DNA of 28,251 nucleotides from CAYGZQ01 sp964354375 [NCBI: uncultured Planctomycetota bacterium]. GTDB lineage: Bacteria > JAJVIF01 > JAPKYR01. Positions 7,398 to 14,694 of the stretch are shown piece by piece; position 1 is the first letter of the stretch; every line of letters starts with the position of its first letter. The position numbers were made by a program, and so were the translations under genes. Under the pieces are notes generated by a model. It was not told the origin of the DNA, did not search any database, and was given only the letters and a program-made list of their open reading frames with translations. The stretch lies in the NCBI GenBank assembly GCA_964354375.1, contig CAYGZQ010000053.1, forward strand, positions 1-28,251. Reading direction: 5' to 3'.

Positions 7398-9050
7398 CTA
7401 CTCGCCTGCGACGGGTGCAAAAAATTCGCTATGCTCGCCCTTAGGATCGAGACGGTTCCGCACGAGCGACGCAAACTGCTTGAGAGCATCGTCGGAATTT
7501 ACTCTCGCCTCGAGCTCGAGCTGGCTTGCCCAGGTCAGGTCCGGCGACTGGGGCGGCAGATGCGACTCCACGACCTTCCATGCCTCCTCGAGCCGTCCCG
7601 ACCTCGCCAGGAAATACGCCCACCGGAAAAACATCTCCCGTGTCGCCCCGGGCATCGCTGAAGCCTCCTCGTAGATCCTCGCGGCGCCCTGGATGTCGCC
7701 CCGGTACCCCATAAGCTCCGCGGTGGCCGATCTGCAGAATCCGTTCTTCGGATACCTCTCCTCGAAGTGGCGAACATCCTTCTCCAACTGGCCCACAAGC
7801 GCTTCTTCATCCCACGGGGGCTTCACGTTTGAGACTGCAAGCCGGGAGAATTGGATCATCCTCAGGCGGGTACGGATATCGGAGGCAGGCGCGAGCTTCA
7901 CCGCCTCGTTCAGAAGCTCGAAGGCCGCGCTCATGTCGTTCTGAGTCATTTTCGCCGCGGCAAGCTGCAGCAAAGCCGAGTAATCGTACGGGTTCAGAAG
8001 CTGAGCGCGCTCGGCGAGAAGTCCGGCTTTCTCCCTGTTCCCCCTCCCCAGCTCCAATGCGGCCGCGTAATCAAGGAGACCCGCGACCGCCATCGGCTGC
8101 TCAGCTGGGGGCGGATATTTCTCGGCGGGCGTGTCGACCCATACCGTGGCGTGGAGCTGATCGAGCGAAGCCCTGAGATCGCTTTCCCATTTCGCGAAAT
8201 CTCCGTTCTCGGCGTCGATACGGAGCTGGATCGAGGAAAGGTTCAGATCGAACCCCTGCTGCGCAAGGTAGTCCGAAGCGATCCTGAGAGCTTCGGTTCT
8301 GTCGCCGGACAGGTATGCCTTGTACGATCCGGCGAAAGCCAGGAGAGAATTCCCGGCGGCCTGATCGCCGAGCGAGGTCGCAAGCGCATTCGAGGTCGAT
8401 TCGATCCATGCGGGGTCATTCGACTGGATCGCGGTCTGCAGTGACAGAATCAGCGCGAGGGGGTCCTGACCCCGGGCCATCAGCTTCTCCCGCATGCTTT
8501 TCGATTTGTCCCATTCCCCCATCTCTTCGTAAAGGCGGGCAAGGGAGAAGAGAACTTCGGACGACGGCTCATCGCCCTGGGCCTCAAGCAGGATCTCAAG
8601 GTCCATTCCGGCATCGGCGTACCGCGACATCCCCCACAACACTTCGGCGCGAAGCTGCAGAAGATCGGGTCGGGAGGCATCTATGCGGTAATTGGCAAGC
8701 GCAAGGAAGGCCTCGTCCAATCGACCCAGCTCGTACAGTAGCTGCGCGCGAACCTGCTCGGCCTCCAGGTCGGTCGTCACTCCGTGATTCACGCCCCTCT
8801 CGAGAAGCACAAGCGCCGCGGTAGCGTCGCCGCCTTGGTACAACTCAGTGACCCCATCGAAAAGCTGCTCCGGAGTTACGGTGGACCAATCGATGGATTC
8901 CTCCGGGGGCACGTTCTCGGTCTCGATGACCGACTGCCCCATGTCCGAGGACGCGGTTTCGTTGCCGGCGTTGCATCCCGCCCACAATGCGTATCCGGCT
9001 GCGACCACCAGAACGAAGACCAACAGAAGAATCTTCACTCGATTGGGCAT
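7398..9050 (-). CDS. TPR-repeat lipoprotein (paralogue 2)
   Basis: This 550-residue protein has a signal sequence (RVKILLLVFVLVVAAGYALWAGC, lipobox WAGC) and then an acidic linker. TPR-like helices follow, for example GDATAALVLLERG, GRLDEAFLALANYR, YADAGMDLEILLEAQ and EEMGEWDKSKSMREKL. It is homologous to the next gene downstream, with the same architecture and a shared C-terminal pattern, so the pair arose by tandem duplication. The reading frame stays open up to 9242, but residues before the signal peptide are Arg/Trp-rich and unlikely to be real. ATGs exist at 9062 and 9050. I prefer 9050 because a TATAAT box lies directly upstream of 9062. Neither start has a good Shine-Dalgarno sequence. 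Operon order is likely this gene, paralogue 1, nth. Confidence 0.82.
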   Translation of the reverse strand: MPNRVKILLLVFVLVVAAGYALWAGCNAGNETASSDMGQSVIETENVPPEESIDWSTVTPEQLFDGVTELYQGGDATAALVLLERGVNHGVTTDLEAEQVRAQLLYELGRLDEAFLALANYRIDASRPDLLQLRAEVLWGMSRYADAGMDLEILLEAQGDEPSSEVLFSLARLYEEMGEWDKSKSMREKLMARGQDPLALILSLQTAIQSNDPAWIESTSNALATSLGDQAAGNSLLAFAGSYKAYLSGDRTEALRIASDYLAQQGFDLNLSSIQLRIDAENGDFAKWESDLRASLDQLHATVWVDTPAEKYPPPAEQPMAVAGLLDYAAALELGRGNREKAGLLAERAQLLNPYDYSALLQLAAAKMTQNDMSAAFELLNEAVKLAPASDIRTRLRMIQFSRLAVSNVKPPWDEEALVGQLEKDVRHFEERYPKNGFCRSATAELMGYRGDIQGAARIYEEASAMPGATREMFFRWAYFLARSGRLEEAWKVVESHLPPQSPDLTWASQLELEARVNSDDALKQFASLVRNRLDPKGEHSEFFAPVAGE

Positions 9051-9063
9051 AGTCCGGTCCATG

Positions 9064-9069
9064 ATTATA
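9064..9069 (-). promoter_or_regulatory. -10 element for TPR lipoprotein operon
   Basis: A perfect TATAAT on the - strand ends 13 bp before the ATG at 9050. Transcription would start near 9057, leaving only a few nucleotides of leader, so the mRNA would be nearly leaderless. The -35 region is poor (GGTTAA at a 16-bp spacing). Confidence 0.4.
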
Positions 9070-9133
9070 GCGCCTGCGCAGGGATTTAACCGACCCACCC
9101 AACATTTTCCCCACCTCCGTCGCACCGTTCCGC

Positions 9134-9237
9134 GGCGCCCATACGTCCGGCCCGAGTCTTCGAGGGACGGGCGGATGGGTGATTCGCCTTCTGAGATGAG
9201 ACACCCATCTGCCCGCAAGAGCGGGCATATGGGCGCC
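9134..9237. repeat. Nested palindromic element
   Basis: The outer arms GGCGCCCATA (9134-9143) and TATGGGCGCC (9228-9237) are perfect inverted copies. Inside them GGGCGGATGGGTG (9169-9181) pairs with CACCCATCTGCCC (9202-9214) with one mismatch. A small hairpin GCCCGC AAGA GCGGGC (9211-9226) competes with the inner stem. The element sits between two divergent promoter candidates, so it would not be in either leader. It could be a miniature palindromic repeat, a structured RNA, or a binding site. Confidence 0.5.
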
Positions 9238-9281
9238 ACCACCAGCCGTGCGACCTGTTCATTTTTTTCGCGCTCATCTCG

Positions 9282-9290
9282 TGTTACTAT
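9282..9290 (+). promoter_or_regulatory. Extended -10 promoter candidate
   Basis: TG, one base, then TACTAT (9285-9290) makes an extended -10 element. The -35 region is only a T-run. It lies about 100 bp upstream of the start codon at 9393. Confidence 0.38.
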
Positions 9291-9392
9291 CCTGCTGATC
9301 GGGTGCTCCTTTGGTTTCGGTCAGGCTCGACCAGGAGCATGCATTCCTGACTTCGGCCGCACACAACTTTCGATCATTGAGGAAGGCCCTCC

Positions 9393-10376
9393 ATGCTTAG
9401 AACCCCTGGCTTTGTAGCCGCGATCCTCTTACTGTCAATTACCTCTTCTGTTGGGCTCGCGAAGAGCAGTGCTCCGACAGAGGGTGCTTTGAACTATGGC
9501 ATCGGGGTAATTGAGGACGACGCGGCCTGCATCGAGGTCCTCGATCTGTCCTATGTCGACGACCGGGCCCCGGTTGTCGAGCAAATGCTTGAGGAAATGG
9601 ACATTGGCACTCTGGGTCGAAACTCCTGCGAAGTTGAAAGGCTGAGCAGCGTGCTTCCTGAGTGGGCTTGCGGGTCGATAGTTCTCATTTGCCCCAGGGG
9701 AGAGATCGTCGCGGAAGCGAAAGCGGCCTATGTCGGATGCGTGTATACGGATTATGGTTATGAAACCGTGGTCGGTATCGAGGTGCAGGTCCCTTCCGAA
9801 TGGCTGGTCCCGGAAGGGTCGGACGACAGGCTGTCGGAGGAGTGGGTCGCTCCCAGATCCCGAAGCTGGGTCATTGCGGTGGGTCCGGCATCGAATTTCA
9901 CACGACCTGTTGCGGAATCACGTGAGGAATCGTCGCCCCCCCTCACAGAACGTCAGACTCCGATAATCGAAGAACGACTTGAGCATTACAAGGAGCTTTG
10001 GGCCGAAGAAAGAGGACTGTCGGACCTGCGCTACTGGTCCACTTCGGTCTCAGGCGTCTTCGAGAGATGCGGTAAGGAGGGCGAACTAGGGGGTCCGGGA
10101 GCTGCCGTCGCCTACTGCTTCAGTACAGGGATGGAGTTCGCAGTGGCGTTTGAGATAATCGATGAGTTCGGGGACACCAGAGTAGAAGTAGTCCCGTGGG
10201 AAGGGATCGGCGAGTTCCACGGCTGGTTCTGTGAGCCCCTCGCCGCGCGCGACGTAGACTGCGACGGGTGGGATGAGCTGATTGTCTTCGAGAACTACTG
10301 GGAGGACTGGATGTGGGAAATCTGGGACCCCGTCCCGGATGGGAGGGTCGTTCTGGCTTCTACAGGCGGAGGATAG
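9393..10376 (+). CDS. Secreted Cys-rich protein of unknown function
   Basis: This 327-residue protein has a Sec signal peptide (VAAILLLSITSSVGLA, likely cleaved before KSSAP) and no lipobox. The mature part is acidic. It carries about nine Cys residues, for example ACIEV, NSCEVE, WACGS, ICPRG and VGCVY, suggesting disulfides outside the cytoplasm. Near the C-terminus RDVDCDGWDELIVFENYW resembles the calcium-binding DxDxDG loop of FG-GAP/VCBS repeats. The start is supported by GAGGAAGG about 6 nt before the ATG. It is followed by a TATAAT-driven YfhO-type gene, so it is probably a single-gene unit. I do not recognise the family. Confidence 0.78.
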   Translation: MLRTPGFVAAILLLSITSSVGLAKSSAPTEGALNYGIGVIEDDAACIEVLDLSYVDDRAPVVEQMLEEMDIGTLGRNSCEVERLSSVLPEWACGSIVLICPRGEIVAEAKAAYVGCVYTDYGYETVVGIEVQVPSEWLVPEGSDDRLSEEWVAPRSRSWVIAVGPASNFTRPVAESREESSPPLTERQTPIIEERLEHYKELWAEERGLSDLRYWSTSVSGVFERCGKEGELGGPGAAVAYCFSTGMEFAVAFEIIDEFGDTRVEVVPWEGIGEFHGWFCEPLAARDVDCDGWDELIVFENYWEDWMWEIWDPVPDGRVVLASTGGG

Positions 10377-10431
10377 AAAGGCATCCGAAGCCCCGGCGCC
10401 GTTCAAATTCCTGCGCCATGTCCGACTGATG

Positions 10432-10437
10432 TATAAT
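10432..10437 (+). promoter_or_regulatory. -10 element TATAAT before YfhO-like gene
   Basis: A perfect TATAAT ends 17 bp before the GTG at 10455. Transcription would begin near 10444, giving a leader of about 11 nt. No good -35 was found. Confidence 0.5.
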
Positions 10438-10454
10438 TCGTCCACTAACTGGAC

Positions 10455-13031
10455 GTGAACGGAAGTCCCTCAAACAGCTCGTTTTCAGGACCCCCGATAT
10501 CCTGGCGCACCGACATCCTCGGCCTCCTCGGTGTGACACTGCTTGTCGCCGTTCTCCTTTGGCCAACGCTGGACGGGTCCCGCACGCTGATGAGCGATTC
10601 ATGGCTCATCAACTACCCCTGGGCGGTCGAGGGCAGCCTCGACGTCGAGAGCCTTGAAAGCGCACTCGGACAATCTCAGCCGCCTGCCTTCGCGCCGGGA
10701 GAGCCGTACATCCACGCGTACGACATCTACCTCGAATGCCTGCCCTGGTACGCTTTCGCGAAGTCGGAATTGTACGCGGGACGGTGGCCGCACTGGAACC
10801 CGTACTCCTTCTGCGGCGCTCCCCTCTACGCGAATCACCTCGTCCCGCTCACGCATCCGCCGCTTCTGATCGCCATCCTGCTGGCGCCCGTCCAGCAGAT
10901 TCATACCGTCGCGGCTTTCCTTACGTGGTGGCTTGCCGGGCTCGGGCTCTACCTCTACCTCCGCAGAAAACGTCTTCAGCCGATCGCATGCCTTACCGCG
11001 GTCGCACTCTACCTGACATGCGGACACTACATGCCGCTCGTACCCTTCCAGATGGCGGGCCTGATGTACTACCCGTGGCTCATGTGGGCCTCGGATGTCC
11101 TTGACGAACGTCCATCATTTCGTGCGCTTCTACCGTTCTCCCTGTTGATCGGACTGCAGCTCGCAGCGGGACATCCGGCATTCGTCGCGCCTTTTCTTTA
11201 CCTTCTGATTATTCACAGGGTGCTGATCTGGGCCTTTTCGAAGAAGCCGAGATCGTCGCGGATGCCGAGGCTCGGTTATCTTGTCCTCGGGCTGGTTCTG
11301 GGCGGATTTCTCTCTGCGATCCAGAATGTCCCGACCTTGAACTATCTTGGGCTTACGCCGCGAGAAGTGGCCGCGCCTGTCGACCGCACCCTCTACAACG
11401 ATGCGAACCTGCTCAAGACCGCGCATCCCGCATCCGATGAGTCCGGGCGGTCGTCCGTCGAGAAGCTGGCGTTTGTCGTCTCCCCGGTTTTCCAGAGAGA
11501 AATCGAGCTGGAGCATCCGTTCGTGGGAGCGCCTCTCGTGCTGCTTGCGCTGCTCGGACTTCTGGTTCTGAAACCGGTACACGAGCGCAAGGCAATGACC
11601 GTTCTCCTCCTGGTTTTCGGCTTCATCGCGATTCCGCCCGTGTTCGAGCGCATCGCGCCATTCATTCCGGGACTGGATATCTCGCCGTACAATCCCTACG
11701 CCACCGCGCAGTTCATCCTGGTAATTCTTGCCGCGATCGGCCTGGACGGCCTCATGAATCCCGTCCTTGTCCCGGACCGCAGGGCTCGCCTCGTTCTCAT
11801 CGCACTTGCCGTCGCGGGGATTTTTGCCTACGCCCTGCCGCTTGTCCTGAACGGTCCGCTCAACCCCGACACACGCTGGGAGTCCGAACAAGTCGCACTG
11901 GGACTGACCGTTCTTATCATGGGGACCGCCGCGATCATCGCGCTTGCTCTTGCCGTGGCGCGGACAGGCAGGACATCGCTGATGTCGGGGTTCGTGCTGC
12001 CTCTGTTGCTGACCGTCGGCGGCATCCTGGGCCATTTCTACCAGTACCCTATGTTTCCAGGAGTGCCGGTCATGCCTCCTACACCGTCGATCCAGGCCAT
12101 GCCTCGATCCGACATGTACCGGGTGATACGTCACTCATCGAAACCGCCCGCGCATTCGGGGTCGCCCGAAAATCCTCTTACGTTCGGGGGGAACCTCCCC
12201 ATGTGGGCGGGCTGGATGGACTCGCAGGGATACGATTCGTTCGTTCTGAGGGGGCAATGGGATATCCTCGCGGCTCTCGATCCACGCTCGCTTGCATGGA
12301 ACGGGCTGGCCCTGCCTGTGACCGATCCCGCCGCGCTTCGATCCCCGATCCTTGATGCGATGGCGGTGAAATGGGTCATCTCGGACGATCCGAATCTCGC
12401 GACGGAATCCGATCTCGGACCTGTGGGAGCTCTGCGTTTGATCCATTCGGGCGGCCTTGTAATATACGAACGGCCGGGCGCTCTTCCGAGATGGTACCTG
12501 TCGAACGATCCGGAGTTCGCGGCCGAATGGTACGTGTCGAGCGATCCGGAGCTCGCGGCCGATTCGGGCGAGGCTGTCATGATGCTCGATGAAAAGGGCC
12601 TTGTCGAAGGGCCGGACTCTCACGGGCAATCTCCACGCGTCATCCTTGAGGCAAGCAGAACGGAGCGGGAGAACGATCCCTCTCCTGAAGTGGCGGGGAC
12701 AGTCTCTCCGGTCGAAGTCACTTCTCAACGCCTGGAGTTCCGGGTCAATGCCGACCGGGACTGCTACTTCGTGCTGTCGGACGCATGGCATCCGGGCTGG
12801 CGGGCTTATGTCGACGGAAGCGAGGTCAGGATTCTCAGGGCCAACGGATCATATCGGGCCGTTGCTCTGGAAGCCGGCGACCACAAGATCGTCTTCATTT
12901 TCCACCCCCGGGATTTCGAGATCGGCGCTCTTGTGTCCGCGGCTGCGCTCTTCCTCCTTCTTCTGGCAGTCCTCGCAGAGTCCGCAGCGTCCGCCCGAAG
13001 GAAGGGGCGGTCGCGCTTCAGAAGTCAATAG
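10455..13031 (+). CDS. YfhO-family polytopic membrane protein
   Basis: This 858-residue protein is a membrane protein of the YfhO type, related to GT-C glycosyltransferases. In the family, members are linked to glycosylation of envelope polymers. The first TM is at about residues 22-40. A loop then carries WNPYSFCGAPLYANHLVPLTHPP (residues about 114-136), the family's conserved extracytoplasmic motif. About ten further TMs follow to residue ~530, then a soluble domain. The conserved C-terminal block HPGWRAYVDGSEVRI ... GDHKIVFIFHPRDFEIG precedes a last TM. The start is a GTG without a clear Shine-Dalgarno, and no other start precedes the first TM. A tandem 36-bp duplication lies at residues 680-703. 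The glycan donor and acceptor are unknown. Confidence 0.88.
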   Translation: MNGSPSNSSFSGPPISWRTDILGLLGVTLLVAVLLWPTLDGSRTLMSDSWLINYPWAVEGSLDVESLESALGQSQPPAFAPGEPYIHAYDIYLECLPWYAFAKSELYAGRWPHWNPYSFCGAPLYANHLVPLTHPPLLIAILLAPVQQIHTVAAFLTWWLAGLGLYLYLRRKRLQPIACLTAVALYLTCGHYMPLVPFQMAGLMYYPWLMWASDVLDERPSFRALLPFSLLIGLQLAAGHPAFVAPFLYLLIIHRVLIWAFSKKPRSSRMPRLGYLVLGLVLGGFLSAIQNVPTLNYLGLTPREVAAPVDRTLYNDANLLKTAHPASDESGRSSVEKLAFVVSPVFQREIELEHPFVGAPLVLLALLGLLVLKPVHERKAMTVLLLVFGFIAIPPVFERIAPFIPGLDISPYNPYATAQFILVILAAIGLDGLMNPVLVPDRRARLVLIALAVAGIFAYALPLVLNGPLNPDTRWESEQVALGLTVLIMGTAAIIALALAVARTGRTSLMSGFVLPLLLTVGGILGHFYQYPMFPGVPVMPPTPSIQAMPRSDMYRVIRHSSKPPAHSGSPENPLTFGGNLPMWAGWMDSQGYDSFVLRGQWDILAALDPRSLAWNGLALPVTDPAALRSPILDAMAVKWVISDDPNLATESDLGPVGALRLIHSGGLVIYERPGALPRWYLSNDPEFAAEWYVSSDPELAADSGEAVMMLDEKGLVEGPDSHGQSPRVILEASRTERENDPSPEVAGTVSPVEVTSQRLEFRVNADRDCYFVLSDAWHPGWRAYVDGSEVRILRANGSYRAVALEAGDHKIVFIFHPRDFEIGALVSAAALFLLLLAVLAESAASARRKGRSRFRSQ
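12492..12563 (+). repeat. In-frame 36-bp tandem duplication in YfhO-like gene
   Basis: Two adjacent 36-bp units (12492-12527 and 12528-12563) differ at only four positions. They encode WYLSNDPEFAAE and WYVSSDPELAAD. A more diverged third unit encoding WVISDDPNLATE begins at 12372, also in frame. Confidence 0.85.
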
Positions 13032-13113
13032 TTGGCCTTGGTTAAGCGCAGGAAACAAAACGTCCACTGGATATTTACACGGAACGCTAAATATGGTACT
13101 TAGGAATGGGAAC

Positions 13114-13152
13114 CCGGTGGTTGAAATCACCGGCGGTGGTATTTTATTACCG
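13114..13152 (+). other. Two adjacent hairpins after YfhO-like gene
   Basis: CCGGTG/CACCGG (13114-13119 and 13128-13133, 8-nt loop) is followed directly by CGGTGGTA/TATTACCG (13134-13141 and 13145-13152, 3-nt loop, two G-T pairs). Only TATTTC follows, so it is a weak terminator candidate or part of the pseudopilin leader. Confidence 0.4.
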
Positions 13153-13194
13153 TATTTCGACCGCGAAGCAACCGTTTGACGGAGCGTGCTGTTT

Positions 13195-13214
13195 TTTGTT
13201 GTATGTCCAACAAA
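13195..13214 (+). promoter_or_regulatory. TTTGTTG/CAACAAA dyad near possible promoter
   Basis: TTTGTTG (13195-13201) and CAACAAA (13208-13214) form a perfect 7-bp dyad with a 6-bp centre. TTGACG at 13176-13181 lies 17 bp before a weak -10-like TTGTAT (13199-13204) that falls inside the dyad. This is an operator-like arrangement upstream of the pseudopilin gene at 13255. Confidence 0.3.
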
Positions 13215-13254
13215 TTCTGACCAGGGCAACAGGGGAACGGTTGGCTTGACTTCT

Positions 13255-13734
13255 ATGCCGGACCGAGAAAAAAGAGAAACGGGCTACACCCTGCTTGAGC
13301 TCCTCTTCGTGGTGAGCATCATATCGCTGCTCATCTGCCTGCTTGTTCCCAACCTGCTGGCGCAGAGGAGCAGGATCATCGAGATCCAGGCCCAGAAAAG
13401 GCTCAGGACCATCGGATCGGTGATGGCGGCGTACGCACTGTCGCAGGAGGACGGCAACTACGCGGACTTCCAGGATCTCAAGGACGCCAGGTTCATCACC
13501 CGGGACGTGACCCTGTCGAGCATCATCGTGGACTACTCCCTGGTGTTCCAGACAACCGATTCCGGGGAAAGCGAGAGCTCCGGCCTCTACACAATCATCG
13601 CGTACCCTCGACCCGAGCGCTCCCAGGACCGCCTCTCCACTTTCGCGATCACCGAGGACAACGTGGTACGGGTATACGAGCCGGGTCCCGGCGTGAGCCT
13701 CACTGATCCCCACACCTGGCCCCCCGTGCTGTAG
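13255..13734 (+). CDS. Type II secretion/type IV pilin-like pseudopilin
   Basis: This 159-residue protein is a prepilin with a short basic leader (PDREKRETG). The prepilin peptidase site comes next: G followed by YTLLELLFVVSIISLLICLLVPNLL, with the conserved Glu at position 5 of the mature chain. The hydrophobic N-terminal helix then runs on into IEIQAQKRLRTIGSVMAAYALSQEDG, as in GspG-like minor pilins. The C-terminal domain is a small globular region with YTIIAYP and FAITEDNVVRVYEPG. I chose the ATG at 13255 because it gives a normal leader length. An in-frame TTG at 13246 has a better-placed AGGGGA. The frame extends upstream to 13186, but that would give an unusually long leader. No secretion ATPase, platform protein or prepilin peptidase is nearby. 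Confidence 0.82.
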   Translation: MPDREKRETGYTLLELLFVVSIISLLICLLVPNLLAQRSRIIEIQAQKRLRTIGSVMAAYALSQEDGNYADFQDLKDARFITRDVTLSSIIVDYSLVFQTTDSGESESSGLYTIIAYPRPERSQDRLSTFAITEDNVVRVYEPGPGVSLTDPHTWPPVL

Positions 13735-13820
13735 ACCCCGGTTCTTCGCTTTCATCTCCAACATCAGGGGCGGTGACTGCGGAATCGGGGACAGGCACAC
13801 CGAGGCGCTCGGTTCGATTG

Positions 13821-13826
13821 TATAAT
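13821..13826 (+). promoter_or_regulatory. -10 element TATAAT before nitroreductase gene
   Basis: A perfect TATAAT, preceded by ATTG, lies 26 bp before the ATG at 13853. The -35 region does not match the consensus. Confidence 0.52.
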
Positions 13827-13852
13827 CTGGACCCGCAAGGAGGACCCGCCAA

Positions 13853-14551
13853 ATGCCGAAAACCCTCATCACCCCATTCGCTTTTCTGCTGACCCTGTTG
13901 GTTTCCCTAACACTCATGACCGGAGGTCCCGCCATGTGTCAGACAGGATCGGACGAAATCGTAGTGAAGCTGCCGGAACCCTCGCTGGACAGCACGAAAT
14001 CTCTGGAGGAATGCATCGCCGCCCGAAGGTCACAGCGCAGCTACTCCGACACCCCGCTCACGCTCGAACAGGTTTCGCAGGTCCTGTGGGCGGCCCAGGG
14101 CATAACATCGGATCGAGGCTTCAGGACCACGCCGTCCGCGGGCGCGCTGTACCCGGTTCGCCTGTATTTCGTCGCCGAGAACGTCGACGGGCTGGAGGAC
14201 GGGTCATGGCTGTACGATCCCGAGGATCACTCGATAAGCCTTGTCAGGGAAGGGAGCCTTCTTGCCGACCTCCAGACTGCCGCTGTCGACCAGGATTGCG
14301 TTGGAAACGCCGCCGCCGCGCTTGTTATCGCTGCGATCCCGGAGGTAACCGAAGCCCGATACGGCGACAGAAGCTTGCGCTACATCGACCAGGAGGTCGG
14401 CTGCATCTGCCAGGACGTTTATTTGCAATGCGCATCGCTCGGACTGGGAACCGTCGCGATCGGCGCGTTCTACGACGACCAGGTTGCGGAGGTTGTCTCG
14501 ACGGAAGCCCTCCCCAGGCTGATCATGCCCCTCGGCGCGCTGCCCGACTGA
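13853..14551 (+). CDS. SagB-type nitroreductase-fold oxidoreductase, exported
   Basis: This 232-residue protein is a flavin (FMN) oxidoreductase of the SagB/ThcOx-like branch of the nitroreductase family. Typical signatures are RRSQRSYSDTPLTLEQVSQVLWAAQGIT (about residues 58-85), RTTPSAGALYPVRLYFVAENVDGL, and the C-terminal YLQCASLGLGTVAIGAFYDDQV ... MPLGALPD. Unusually, the N-terminus is a Sec-type signal or anchor (LITPFAFLLTLLVSLTLM). There is no clear lipobox before Cys29 and no twin arginine. AGGAGG about 7 nt before the ATG fixes the start. No azoline-peptide biosynthesis partner (cyclodehydratase, precursor peptide) is nearby, so a role in RiPP maturation is not supported. The substrate is unknown. 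Confidence 0.87.
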   Translation: MPKTLITPFAFLLTLLVSLTLMTGGPAMCQTGSDEIVVKLPEPSLDSTKSLEECIAARRSQRSYSDTPLTLEQVSQVLWAAQGITSDRGFRTTPSAGALYPVRLYFVAENVDGLEDGSWLYDPEDHSISLVREGSLLADLQTAAVDQDCVGNAAAALVIAAIPEVTEARYGDRSLRYIDQEVGCICQDVYLQCASLGLGTVAIGAFYDDQVAEVVSTEALPRLIMPLGALPD

Positions 14552-14694
14552 ACGACTGAACCCGTCTTTAGGAAATCATACGTATCTTAATCAGAATTGA
14601 TGCCGAGCTTGCCGCCGCTCAAGTTCATCTCTGCAGTCTCAGATTGATAATAATACGTGTACGGAGTCCGGGAGTTTAAGCTCGGAGGGACTTG

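Larger units (their letters stand above)
9051..9392. other. Divergent intergenic region
   Basis: This 342-bp gap lies between the - strand TPR operon and the + strand secreted-protein gene. It holds a -10 box for the - strand (9064-9069), a nested palindromic element (9134-9237) and an extended -10 for the + strand (9282-9290). GAGGAAGG before the ATG at 9393 acts as the ribosome binding site. No open reading frame in it is credible. Confidence 0.6.

Noticed and set aside
11130-12134. 334-codon open frame antisense to the YfhO-like gene
   Set aside because: Its translation is Arg/Gln/His-rich without domains, and the + strand encodes recognisable TM segments and family motifs.
12492-12563. 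Tandem repeat considered as CRISPR or VNTR locus
   Set aside because: The units are adjacent without spacers, in frame, and inside a coding gene.
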